From Cladochytrium replicatum (Eukaryota; Chytridiomycota; Chytridiomycetes; Cladochytriales; Cladochytriaceae): 64,000 nucleotides of DNA. The stretch covers positions 162,153 through 226,152 of the forward strand of contig JAHLKD010000091.1 in NCBI GenBank assembly GCA_025526935.1. The letters run 5' to 3'. Positions 35,101 through 45,938 of the stretch are shown piece after piece (position 1 is the stretch's first letter; each line of letters begins with the position of its first letter). The notes beneath the pieces were generated by a model. It had not been told where the DNA came from, did not search any database, and saw only the letters and a program-made list of their open reading frames with translations. A program made the translations under genes and the position numbers.

Positions 35101-35799
35101 GCCCGCTCAAGAAGGAGTGAGAAACCTCCCTGTCAACAAATGTTAGAAAAAGATGACAGAAATGAAAGAAACCGTTTGTACCTCGTAATCAGAGAGCGTT
35201 CGAACGAGTCGCTCGTCATCAGAGGACGTCGGTTGCCGCAACGCTGGGTCACCAAACTCCTCTTCGTCAAGCACACTTCCGCCATACATGTCGACGTCGT
35301 CTGTACCACCAGGACTAGCTGGCGGGCCATCGGCATTCCAGGATGGTGGCAAGCTTGCACGAGTCCGCGACGACTTGGTAGACTTTATCGATCGAATCGT
35401 TCCGATTGTTCGCACCGTCTGCTGGATGTCGTAGGAAGAATCATCTTCATAGCATGTGTCGGAGTGCGAGGGCGAGTGGATAGGGTGTGCGCTCATTGGA
35501 GGCGGCGACGACTGCTGGTGGTGCAGGGATACTGATGACGGGGAATGCATCATTGGTAGACCGGTTGGTTCCGCAATGGACTGCCTGTGTTTTGAGAGGC
35601 GAGCGCGAGAGAATGGGTTGATCTGAGTTCCAGTGCGCATGATTGCAGTTGCAGCTGCGTTGAAAGTACGTGCTGTAGCTGATTGATGATTAGCCGTAAA
35701 AGCAGGCTCGGGGATGGGGGGATCCGACAGCATTTCCGGGGGTGGGAAAGGCCCAAATTTGTGCTTTGGAAGGAGCGCGTCGCTCACGTGACCTCTCAT
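32194..35799 (-). CDS. F-BAR and RhoGAP domain protein (Rgd1-like)
   Basis: Minus strand from ATG 35799. The N-terminus is a disordered, Ser/Pro-rich region of about 200 residues. An F-BAR domain follows: LLLERAKESIVSCKETVLFL, EEEYAKSMMKLAQAF, KWKL-like helices, a linker with KLEEDARAKAFTANENYKAQ. The RhoGAP domain begins FGVDLAEQLERD and has the arginine finger in GLYRVSGQ, then NNVTSALKLFFRELPDPLIP, and NLSIIWGPTLLDAP. A C-terminal coiled coil (ALEESLANAKRELKELKESN) is linked through further exons. The protein should stimulate GTP hydrolysis by a Rho-family GTPase at curved membrane. The order matches Rgd1 in yeasts, with extra N- and C-terminal tails. The gene is convergent with the Ytp1-like gene. 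Confidence 0.9.
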
Positions 35800-35856
35800 A
35801 TTTGTTGGGAAAGCAATACATATGTCGAAAACGCACAGAAATGTAGCACTGAAACT

Positions 35857-36862
35857 TTACATCTTGGACGATGACAGCCGTTTCAAAACACCCCCAAGTG
35901 ATGCAACAACTTCTGGAGTGTTCAAAAAATTGTAGCCTGTCTCAACATCGATGGGTGCCCTGCCGATCGTCATCTCGGACAATTCGTTGCGCAAGATCGC
36001 CTTTGTCGCATGACGTCCTTCATCAGGGAAGCGAAGCATCCGGTCCATCACTTCAGTAGCTTTCGCAACGAGGGCTTCTGGGCTGTCAACCACGGCCTCA
36101 ACCAGTCCGTACTCAAGCGCTTGCTTTGCGTTGAGCATCTTTGCCTGGAGGGTCATCTCGGCAGCCTTCGTTCCACCAACAAGCCTTTCAAGCAGCACTA
36201 GCCATGAGTAAGGAACCGGGATGCCAAGAGCCACTTCACTAGATCAAGCAAAAAGTCGTTAGAGTTACTGAAACCGACAGTGACATCCGAGTCTGTACTT
36301 CAAGCCAATGGTGCCATCCGATGTGATGATGCGGTGATCGCAACACATTGCAACAACGCATCCGCCAGCAGGGCACGCTCCACGAATCGCGACTATGGTG
36401 ACGAGAGGCGATCTCATCAATCGACCCAAGAAAACATTCTGGATGGTCTGGAATTGGATGTATCGTTCCTAATGCACGTTATTATTGCACTATTGGTCTT
36501 CAACTATTGTTCTTCCAACTTACCCGCTGAGGCTTGAATAGCTCAGTGATGTCATTTCCGGCGGTGAACACAGGACGGGCCAGGCCAGAGCGAATGATGA
36601 TTCCTGAGAAAAGTCAGAGTTTGATCAATGAAGGGATAATAATCGCACCTCGAATGGGAGTCAGGGGCGGCAGACCCTGCACTACGCGGGAGCTGTTGGT
36701 TGCCGGCAAACGCGACGGCATCCTGGACTCAGCTTCCTCCAATGCAGCCATGAGGCCGTTCCACACGTCCAGGTTCATAGAATTCACCGGGTTGCGGGCA
36801 ATGGTGACGAACGCATAGTGCTTCCCCTCGGCAACTTCCAGCTTGACGTACTTGTTAGCCAT
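35857..36862 (-). CDS. Enoyl-CoA delta isomerase (3,2-trans-enoyl-CoA isomerase), likely peroxisomal
   Basis: At least three exons on the minus strand from ATG 36862 (MANKYVKLEVAEGKH). It belongs to the crotonase fold. The oxyanion-hole strands are VFTAGNDITEL and IRGACPAGGC, and the Glu in IGLNEVALG fits the catalytic residue of mitochondrial ECI1. The family isomerises double bonds during beta-oxidation of unsaturated fatty acids. The protein ends SSSKM, and SKM fits the C-terminal peroxisomal targeting consensus (small-basic-Leu/Met). No strong N-terminal presequence is seen, although a longer in-frame start would add residues from 36985. The first intron splices CGAG/GTGCG to CTCAG/GAATC in frame. 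Divergent from the gene at 36916. Confidence 0.87.
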
Positions 36863-36915
36863 GTTGTTAGCACACGCGACAAAATCACCGCCCCCAAAAT
36901 TATCGTAGGATCCTA
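36863..36915. promoter_or_regulatory. Very short bidirectional upstream region
   Basis: Only 53 bp separate the two start codons of divergent genes (enoyl-CoA isomerase and a small membrane protein). Transcription must start inside the neighbour's gene or both share a minimal promoter. The text is inferred from annotation, not from a motif. Confidence 0.5.
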
Positions 36916-37389
36916 ATGGACAGCCAGCAGATTCCGGGCGGGCCGAGACGCACAAGATGGAAATGGCGCTCGAGCTTCGTCGCAACCTTCATCGTCTACT
37001 TCCTCGTCCGCAGGCGTGTCAAAGCAATGTACTTCAACACGGCAGGAACAAATACCCCAGCTGGTTCCCTCGAAGACCAAATCTACCTCCCTCCTCCATC
37101 TCTCCGCGGCCGAGCAAAGCGTTTCGTCGCGAATCATCCTTGCCTCTCTTTCCCCATCATATTCATTATAATTCTGTTCGCCTGGCTGCACCTTGCTCTC
37201 CCAGCATACCACTTCGGCCGAAACCATTTCCATCCCGAGTGGTTCCGGCATGGCATCTCTGTTACAGATGGAACGGCACCGAAGAGTAGTCCGTTCGACG
37301 GTATTATTACAGGATCGTCGTCTGCGGCTTTCAATTCTCCCATCGGGGCAAACGAAGGGGAGGGAACGAACAACGACCCACAAAAGTAA
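36916..37389 (+). CDS. Small membrane protein, unrecognised
   Basis: An uninterrupted frame of 157 residues. It has a basic N-terminus (PRRTRWKWRSS), a short hydrophobic segment (FVATFIVYFLV), then a basic stretch RRRVK and a clear transmembrane helix LSFPIIFIIILFAWLHLALP near residues 75-95. The tail is Gly/Ser rich. There is no family I recognise. The start lies 54 bp from the divergent isomerase, so the protein may be co-regulated with beta-oxidation, but this is speculation. Codon use looks like the neighbours, which supports coding. Confidence 0.6.
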   Translation: MDSQQIPGGPRRTRWKWRSSFVATFIVYFLVRRRVKAMYFNTAGTNTPAGSLEDQIYLPPPSLRGRAKRFVANHPCLSFPIIFIIILFAWLHLALPAYHFGRNHFHPEWFRHGISVTDGTAPKSSPFDGIITGSSSAAFNSPIGANEGEGTNNDPQK

Positions 37390-37525
37390 CCACCGAGCTC
37401 CAAAGAAAACCTCAGTTGAGCTTTTGCATAGATTAGAGCAGAATAGAAGGAATTAAGATGGGGTTCATGGGTTGTTTATTCACTAGTTTTTTTGGCAAGA
37501 TCAATACACAATTTGGAATCGCAAC

Positions 37526-40234
37526 TTAAGCAAACAGGCCGCAAAAAGCAGATAGATGGTCAACTGTAATGCCATCTGCACGCTCTAGCATGGAGATCCA
37601 AAGCTCTGCAGAGTCTGTTTCCTTCGCGAGGGCAGGCAAACGCTTGCACAGGCTTCAAGAGTATGTTAAAAATGGACACACTCTATGAATGAAACTCGAA
37701 ACTTACGCATGTACAAAAACCACCGCGACTGTCCAATCTTCGACAGATGGCCTTACAGCGGTGTTCTCGGAAAGCGATAAGGTTCGAACTAGACCGATAA
37801 TGTCGTCGTTTAGCGGTGTTACGATTCCATACTCCCGTCGCAGATTGTTCACGCTGTATCGTTTAACAGAATGTCAGTAAAACATTTTGTGCCAAAATTT
37901 AGATCCAACCACGTACGTCTGAACAATCTTCTGCGAGAATATCGACTTGCGCATCAATTCCGTGTCATCTGTTTCCAAAGGAAGGTCGCTCCAACTCATT
38001 TCTGGATCTCGCAGATACGCCTTTGTCGTTTCAGTCACCATCCGGTCCAACCTCATCCAGCACCGTCCAAACAAATTGAGTTCCGCTTTGACCTTCATCT
38101 TTCTCGGCTTCAGCCAGTTCTCCTCAGTCTCGTCTTCGGTCTGAGATTCATCAACGTCCGTCAACGATCCACCATCGTTCGGTATTGTTGCAGGCGGATG
38201 CTGGTCAGAAGGTCGACTTGGCGCTTTTCGTGCCGCCTGCTCAAGTCGGATCACTTCTTCAAAGGAGATGAGTTTCATCGATGGTTTGACGTGTGGTTTG
38301 TGCGGTGAGACTATCGTCCCTTTGTTCAATTGCCCACCACTTGACTTCCGTCCCACGGCTCGGACTGCCATCGCTTCCGTTGGCTCTACGACCTGCGCTG
38401 AGATAATGGAGGTTCGCTTTCTCGGTGGTGCGTGAGAAGCCGAGGGGGTAGGCTTTGGTGTCCGAGCAGATGTAGAGGGGTTGCTGGTTGAGGCACCCCA
38501 GTGTTCGACAACAACGGCTTGCGTTGGCTTATCGTCAGCGCTCACCGCCCGCTCGTGAGTTCCAACAGCTCCTTTCGACGACGGAAGAACCAGATTAGGC
38601 TTTTTCTCGTCATTGGCGCCAGTCATAGATGCATCCTGTGCTCTGTCAATCCTAGTGTCCAGATTGAAACCCTTCTGTGTTACCGACGGTCCGAATTTCA
38701 CGACCTGATCAGTATCAGCCTCCCCTTTTGGATAACCAGTTGTTATAGGGTCCTCCCATCGCTCTACTACAGCATCTTGAGAAATCAAAGCACGTTTCTC
38801 TGTGTTGGTCTCTCCCGGCAATTTGTTCTTGATCGACTCTCCTTCTGCCTTCACAGTCGCCGATCCGCCAGCATCAGTCGCAAGTTCTGTGCTCGATCCT
38901 GCTACTTCGTCCACAAATCTGACTTTTCTTTGTTCTTTCGCCTTCTTTGATTTTCGAGAATTTGATTTGGGTGGATTCTCACTTGCTTTCACGATCAGCG
39001 AACTAGGGAAAGTTGGCTCAGCTTTGGATGGATTGCTGGGCGTCGTTTCTGGGGTGTAATTTTCCTTCACATCCAGGTTCATGGTCGGCGCTGGCGATTC
39101 AGGTTGTTCTGGGATCTCTTCTTTTTGAAGACTCTCACGCGCCTGAAATGCCACCGACCACAACTCTTCATCGATACCATTGGCGGCTTCTGGAACTTCA
39201 ATAGTACTCGAGTTCTTATCAACCGGGTGGTCCTCCATAGTAGCAACGCTATGAACCGTTGTCCTACCCTTCTTCCCTTTCCGCCTGATCTGAACTCTGT
39301 ATCCCTCGATCTCATCAAACCGCTCAGCTGGAGGCACGGGCGTTTCAGTGACAGGTTGATGTTTTGCTAGTGAATGAGAATCTGTTGATCCATCCACAAC
39401 TGGTTCATCCCCAGACCGCTCATTCTTCAATACCACACTTTCAACCAAAGCACGCTCCTTCACTGGTTTCAGCTCAAAATCTGTTGGTGGGAGAGTTTTC
39501 AGCAGAGCCTTAACGTATCCCATGACCTGTGCGTCGCGCGATCGTTGCTCATCGGCTGATTTCGCTGCTTCAACATCAGATACTGAAAATTCTGCCGGAA
39601 ACACTTCAATGGGGGTGTACCTTATCAAACCAAATTTTAGTCTGAGAAATAACGAGGAACTCCGGTTAAGTTTGAGATTACCGCGAAAGATCGCGAAGAT
39701 AAACGGGATCCGTCGAGAGCTGATTTGAAAAGTATCGAGATGCAGCCAGGCATTTGGAGGAGCAATAGCAACTCAATTCTGAGAGGTCGTATATCTTCAG
39801 GTCTGTCCGAGAAATCCTGTATTTCCCGGTGAATTTCTATAGAACGTGCTTGAGCTCTCTTAAGTAGTTGGAACGAAATCTGGAAGTTTACCTGTGGAGT
39901 GTTCGAACACACAGGGTATCCACAAAGTTTTGCGCCGAATGCCCGCTCGTCCACAATCTCGCTGTAATCTTCAGGTGTCAAGTACTTTCCCTATTTATGA
40001 AAGAGCTCAATATCCTTCGCACACGTAATGGGCAGCATTCCGTCCTACAGCATCGGCTAGGGCTGCGGTGTCGACGGTTTCAGAATACAGCTTATCCTGC
40101 ACCTGCAGCACGAAGCGTCTCCATTTCTTTCTGACTTCCAGCAACAATCGCGCACGCTGCTTATTTCTTACTTCGACGCTTGCAGATGCACTTTTCGCCT
40201 TGACGCGATTCTTCGCCCTCGTCATTGGGTCCAT
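37526..40234 (-). CDS. RTR1: RPAP2/Rtr1-family CTD phosphatase
   Basis: Minus strand from ATG 40234. The N-terminal helix is basic (NKQRARLLLEVRKKWRRFVL). The zinc-binding Rtr1 domain has LTPEDYSEIVDERAFGAKLC followed by GYPVC, then, after an intron, KYRISRTDLKIYDLSELSCY and CSSKCLAASRYFSNQL. The C-x-Y-P-x-C and CYCSSKC pairs are the family's metal ligands. A long disordered region of about 480 residues rich in Ser/Pro/Lys/Glu follows (large exon 37874-39628). The last exons add NNLRREYGIVTPLNDDIIGL and end HLSAFCGLFA at TAA 37526. RPAP2/Rtr1 removes Ser5 phosphate from the RNA polymerase II CTD and helps polymerase import. The long middle is unusual for yeast Rtr1 but common in RPAP2. Confidence 0.9.
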
Positions 40235-40372
40235 CCTGAGCCACGACTGTCAACAACTGACTTATACGGTTTTTTTAAACATTTTATTGTATTTCAACCT
40301 CGGGAAGCCAAGTAGATGGAAGTTGAATCTTTCCATAGCTTTAGGTTCGTGTAGATTCTAAATCCCCAAAAA

Positions 40373-41222
40373 TTATCCGTACGTCTTCTCATATCCAGTC
40401 TCGTTCAAAAACGCCGTGATGATGGCAACGCAGTTCTCGAGAGCTGCCAGCCATTCGTTCATCTGTGCCTCCACCTTTGCCTGATCCGTTCCAAGTTTGG
40501 CATAGAAATCTTTGCGGTAAGGGCAAGCGTTCATGGCAAGCTACATTAAGAGTCAATGTCAATTAAGTACTGATGATATTTACAGAACAGATCAAGCAAG
40601 ATCATAACCATGAACGCTCGAATCTGCCGCTGTAAATGTCTCTGGGATTGACACCTACCGAGAAGATGGGGCGAACCAAGAACGAGTGGTGCCTCGAAAG
40701 GGTAACCTCGTACGCCTTCTGGAACGAGGTTTTCAACTCCTCGTTCGGGTTGTCGACGTTGCGACGGAGGGCTTGCGAAGTGAACGTGAGCCCACGGTTC
40801 AACCACACCAGCCCAACCGTCGCGGTGTTCTTCTTCTCCTTAACCTCTTCGACCACGAGCTTTTGAAGGGTGTTGAATGCGACAGGCTGGACCAAGAACC
40901 TTTCACGAATTTTCTAGCGGCACCAATTCATCGGTGCCATTCAGTTGGTGATTTGACTTCAGCACTGTCCATATCTCCCATACCGTGACGTTCCCGTTCA
41001 TGTCAGACTTGACTGGGGCAAATGCAGTCGGATGCAGAATATCTAGTAAAGGATTTGTCGCAGTCAGACCTCATGAGGAGATCGAGTGTCGCAACACATT
41101 TTCGTACCGAACATCTTGATGAGCGCCTCGGTCGACTCCAAGAAAGTGACCACATCGATGCCCTCCTCCCCGATGGGCACCTCGTTGTACCGCCGCACCG
41201 CCGTGTCGAAGAAAGTCGCCAT
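40373..41222 (-). CDS. GLTP: Glycolipid transfer protein
   Basis: Four exons of about 200 residues on the minus strand from ATG 41222 (MATFFDTAVRRYNEV). The sugar-headgroup site is present: FAPVKSDMNGNVTKIRERF holds the Asp, Asn and Lys, VGLVWLNRGLTF the Trp, and SRHHSFLVRPIF the His. The C-terminal helix has NEWLAALENCVAIITAFLNE and the protein ends GYEKTYG. GLTP moves glycosphingolipids between membranes and may sense them. The exon-exon join near 40919-40984 (ACG/GTATGG to GCTAG/AAAATT) is in frame. Divergent from the helicase gene with 67 bp between starts. A fatty-acid 2-hydroxylase acting on the same lipid class lies 3.3 kb away. Confidence 0.95.
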
Positions 41223-41289
41223 GTATGGGGTGATCGACGTTGACGCGTTGAATTCTGTGGCTCAACCCATAAAACTGTCCCTCAAAAGA
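41223..41289. promoter_or_regulatory. Short bidirectional upstream region
   Basis: 67 bp lie between the start codons of GLTP (minus) and the helicase (plus, ATG 41290). An in-frame alternative helicase start at 41221 would overlap the GLTP start. I prefer 41290 because the family N-terminus begins close to FVNELARLVDEEE. Confidence 0.45.
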
Positions 41290-44200
41290 ATGGGTCCGTC
41301 CGATTTTGTAAACGAACTGGCCCGTCTGGTCGACGAGGAGGAGAAGTGCGACAACGATGAGGTGCTGCAGAACAGGTCTCGCTATTCTCCCCAGGAATTG
41401 CAGCGTCGAGGAGTCGCATTGGTGAACTTGCAAGCTTCCTCCATTCGAACCGGTCTTGGCGGACAAAGGTATAACCAAAACTCAGATCGAACTCCAGCAT
41501 GCCCACGAAGCCTGTGTGAGCTTTCAGTCTTGTAGATTTCGAAGCCCCGTCTGATAGAAGCGGGATTCTTCCAACTCACAGATTGAAGTGTGTAAGCCCA
41601 CAAATGCATGATCTCGTCGTTTTTGGTTGACACGACCAACTACAGAGTCGGTGATATCGTTGCAATCGAAGAGTACGTTGCCAAAGCAAAATCAACTCCG
41701 CGCGGGAAGTCGGGTGGTACCAACGGCTCACAGTCTACAAACTTTGATCGCGCCGATTCTGGAGTCGTGTATAGAATTACGACGGATAAGATCGTTGTGG
41801 TGTTCAAAGATGACCTTCCAGACGTGCTCCAGAACGATGCGTCGAGAGTCTCGATGTTTAAGTTGGCTAACAGTATCACGTACACCCGTATGCGTTACGC
41901 ACTCAAGGATGTGAATCGTGCAATAGGCGAAACCTCTAGCGGAGAGCCTTCGGACAGCCTACTTCGAGTCTTGTTTGGCTTGCAGACACCGTCGTTTGAC
42001 ATGGACTTGTCAAAGAACGTTGAGTTTTTCGATAAGGGTCTGAATGATGCACAGAAGGAGGCTGTAAAGCTTGCCCTGGCGAGTAAGGAGCTCTTCCTGG
42101 TGCACGGTCCACCTGGTAGGTGCTCGTCCCATAACAAGAAATCCGCACACTGAACAGCATGTGGTTCGGTTCCTCTTCTGCTTCATTGCAATCCTATTAT
42201 CTACTGTGCGAACTAAAAAAGGGACGGGAAAGACGTACACTTGCGGTAAACTTGATGTTCGCACACATTTTGTTTCTCGCAAACGATTAATACATGCTTT
42301 GAACAGTGGAGATCGTACGCCAGCTTGGTAGGGAGCTGACATCGCTTTCGTTGATTTATTCCTTACTCTTGATTCACCGGCAGCGAAACACGGAAAGAGG
42401 GTTCTGGTGTGTGGACCCTCCAACATATCCGTGGGTCAGTATAAACACAGAAAAATCCATCTTTATGCTAAAATGTTGTTTCCAAGACAATCTTGTGGAG
42501 AGACTTAGCAAGTGCAAGCTGGATATCGTTCGAGTCGGTCACCCTGCTCGTATTCTCGACACTGTTTTGTCGCAGTCGTTGGGTAAGTGTTAGCCCTTTT
42601 TGTTGATCTTTTTAGGTTAATATCATGCGCAGAGGCGAGAGTGCGGTCCTCTGACGAAGGCCAGATCGTGAACGATGTGCGGAACGACATGGACAAAGCA
42701 CTTGCGTCCATTCAAAAATCCAAAAGCCGAGCGGAAAAACGCGAACACTACGTTAACATGAAAGAGCTGCGGAAAGAGGTGCAGTTTTCACTTCTGATGG
42801 TACAACATCTGCAGCGACACTTAGGCAATTCGAAATTTGTAGTTTAGACAACGGGAAGTGAAAGTTGTCGATGGGATCCTTCGGAACGCCAACGTGGTGC
42901 TGACAACGTTGAACGGCTCGGGATCAAAGAAGCTAATGAAAGAAAACTTTGATGTTGTTTTGATCGATGAGGCAACCCAGGTGTGTTACATCATGACCAA
43001 AAAAACCCGAACACCCTCTAACCATGTTATAGGCTCTGGAGCCCGAGTGCTGGATTGCAATGCTCAAAGCAAAGCGAGTAATATTAGCAGGCGACCACCT
43101 GCAGCTTCCCGTATGCATTTCTGATTTTTATGTGAACCAAATCTCACGGCGTTGTCCGCACAGCCAACAGTCAAGTCAAAGCCAAAGAAAATCAAAGAGA
43201 TTAAAGGATCAAAAGCTAAAAAAGCAGAAGCAAGAAAAGGAAGTGACACTTCAGAAGCTTCAAAGGCAGACGATTCTCCCAAGCCTGGAGTTGTCGAGCT
43301 TCCCAGCACGCTGGAGAGCACATTGTTTGATCGTATGCTGAAGCAACATGGGAACAAAATCCGCAAGATGCTCAACATTCAATATCGAATGGTAAGAAGA
43401 ATGATTTGAGAGTTTCATGATTGAAAACCTGATGAGATGACTGGAAGAACGAAATGATCATGAAGTTTTCATCGAAGGTGTGTGAATTTAATCAGTTTAT
43501 TCGATGACGTTCACGAATTTCCTCTCAGGAATTCTATGAGGGGAAGTTGACCGCACATTCATCTGTGAAAGATCACCTTCTGAGCGATGCTGACAAGATC
43601 AAATCAACGGGTAATTTACTTCAGCTAACACATCCGATGAAAAATTGATCTGCTTGCTTTAGACGAGACATCAGTGCCAGTCGTTTTCATTGATACCGCT
43701 GGTTGTGAAATGAGAGAACGCTCTGAAGAGGATGACGCACCGGCTGGCGATGATTCGGCCCAGTCAAAATACAACGAAGGAGAGGCGGAGTTGGTTGTGC
43801 AATATGTTGAGAAGCTCACGTCGGCTGGAGTCAATCCCTCAGATATTGGAATCATTTCGCCATACAACGCTCAGGTAGATCAAGTATAGACAGCATCAAA
43901 TTGCAAAGTTGAGATCGGAAACCTTAGGTAACTCGACTGCGGAACACTCTCAAAGAGAAGTATCCACAGCTCGAGATTGACACTGGTATGTTAAATCGAG
44001 TGCTCCATTTAGAAACACTCACCGTGTATACTCTGTAGTGGATGGATTTCAAGGTAATTCGGGTCCGATGAGCTCTAAATTTGATGCTAATCTAGAATAG
44101 GACGAGAGAAAGAAGCGATCATCGTTACACTGGGTGAGTATTAATACGAATAGGAGCAAGATTATTATTGTTTTGATCATCACCAAAAATCACATCAGTG

Positions 44201-44386
44201 CGAAGTAACGATAAAGGTGAGATCGGATTCCTTAGCGAGCACCGAAGGTTGAACGTGGCAATCACACGACCTCGACGTCACCTTAGTCTGATTGGGGATT
44301 CAGAAACGCTGTCGGGCAAGGACAAGTTCTTTGGCCGACTGTGCGAGTATCTTTCCGACGAGTGTGAGCTGCGGTTCCCCAATTAA
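41290..44386 (+). CDS. IGHMBP2/SMUBP-2 type superfamily 1 DNA/RNA helicase
   Basis: Many short exons. The N-terminal part has FVNELARLVDEEEKC and NLQASSIRTGLGGQ, then, after an intron, SLVDFEAPSDRSGI and VGDIVAIEEYV (beta-barrel region). The RecA1 domain follows: LNDAQKEAVKLAL (Q motif), HGPPG/TGKTYTC (Walker A split by an intron), VVLIDEATQ (Walker B), LEPECWIAMLKAKRVILAGD (motif III). Next are KIRKMLNIQYRM (motif IV), VDGFQGREKEAIIVTLVRS (motif V) and RRLNVAITRPRRHLSLIG (motif VI). The order and motifs match IGHMBP2/Hcs1 rather than Sen1. A Lys-rich insert lies before motif IV (PTVKSKPKKIKEIKGS). The intron joins at 42790 (GAG/GTGCAG to TTTGTAG/TTTAGACAA) are in frame. Helicases of this family work on ribonucleoprotein and polymerase complexes. 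Confidence 0.92.
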
Positions 44387-44522
44387 AGATAGTCAGTAGT
44401 GCAGTATCAATAGCATTGCCCAACACCCAACACGGCTGTGATCCGTTTCCTCGTTATTTTTTATCACAAATTCTGGTGGTGGGTGTGGCTGGGAATTCGA
44501 CTCATCGAATTCGAATTCTGAA

Positions 44523-45671
44523 ATGGTGGAAACGAAGTTCTTCTCGCCTGCCGACGTTGCGAAACACCACACGGCGCGCTCAGTATGGATCATCGTCGAT
44601 GGGAAAGGTACGGACCGGTGCATCGTTCCTGGGTGCATCCCCTGAAGTGTTTTCCGTTCCACAGTTTACGACATGACAAAGTTTTTGTTTGATCATCCTG
44701 GCGGAGAGGAGTACATTCTGCAGTACGGTGGCCAGGATGCTTCGAAGGCCATGCGTGACCACACCGAGCACGACCATTCGGAAGCGGCTTTCGAGATGCT
44801 TGCGGACTATTACATCGGGGAGCTCGCTACAGATGAAAAAATGGATAAGCCCTCGACAACTGCAACTGCTGTACCAAACGGGAAAGATCCCATGGAGTAC
44901 ACCAACAAGGAAAAGTTCATCGACATTGCCAAACCCATGCTCTACCAGGTGTGGACGAAGAACTTCAAAAAGGAATACTACATGCAGCAGGTCCACATCC
45001 CTAGGCACTGCCCCGGGTCGGCTCCCATTTTCGGCCACCCGCTTTTGGAAATGTTCACCCTTACGCCATGGTACGTCGTTCCGATGGTTTGGCTTCCCGT
45101 CGTGGCGTACCATGTCTACATGGCGAGTGCCTTCCACAGTCCCACTGCGATCGCAGTCATGTTTGCCATTGGTATTCTGAACTGGACCTTCACCGAGTAC
45201 GGAATCCACCGTTTCTTGTTCCACGTCGATGACCTCCTTCCGGACAACAAATATGCCCTCACCGCACACTTTCTGATGCACGGCATTCACCACTACCTCC
45301 CTATGGATGGGTAAGAACTTGAGAGGGCTGGGTTCCACTCATGCCATGAGTAACCGATATTTTCCGTTGTCGATATTAGAATGCGTCTTGTCATGCCTCC
45401 CGTTCTGTTCACCGCGCTCTCTCTACCCGTTTACAATCTGTACAAAGTTTTCCTTCCAATCGGGGTGGTTCACGCTGTCGGAGCCGGAACATACTTTGGC
45501 TATATTTTGTACGATTTGATGCACTACTACCTTCACCACGGTCGGCCGTACGGTGCTCACATCCGTGAAATGAAGACCTACCATCTTGATCATCATTACA
45601 AGCAACCCAACGCTGGATTTGGAATCACCAGCAAGCTGTGGGACTACATTTTCGACACCGTGCTCTATTGA
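44523..45671 (+). CDS. SCS7: Fatty-acid 2-hydroxylase with cytochrome b5 domain (Scs7/FA2H)
   Basis: Three exons (44523-44607, 44665-45310, 45380-45671) give 340 residues. The N-terminal cytochrome b5 domain reads FFSPADVAKHHTARSVWIIV then DGKVYDM, with the heme motif HPGGEEYILQYGGQDASKAM and the second axial His in HTEHDHSEAAF. The membrane hydroxylase domain has the His clusters HRFLFH, HGIHHYLPMD, HYYLHHGRP and HLDHHYKQ, which bind the di-iron centre. Scs7/FA2H hydroxylates the alpha carbon of fatty acids in ceramide, in the endoplasmic reticulum. ATG 44523 is supported by the b5 domain beginning immediately after. The start lies 136 bp past the helicase stop on the same strand. Confidence 0.96.
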
Positions 45672-45938
45672 ACGGATTTTGGGCATTGTCGCGTTTGCTC
45701 TTCTCCACCGGAACACACGGATGGAACGAAACGTCATTCAATTTGTTGCAGAGTTCGTCTGGCTGAGCTGGCCACTATTTTTCCGCCTGAACTGTTACTT
45801 AAAAAGTTCTTTGATTCCATGTTTCTTTGCGTGCTATCGGTTTCGTTTGTGTTCTAGATCCCATAAATAATTAAGTGCTATTTTTATAATTTTTTAAGAT
45901 TTCGTTGCCCTCGTGACTACGCGCTCCGTGTCAGCACA

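Noticed and set aside
38501-38950. 149-residue plus-strand frame
   Set aside because: Antisense to the large RPAP2 exon, Ser/Leu/Arg rich and without domain.
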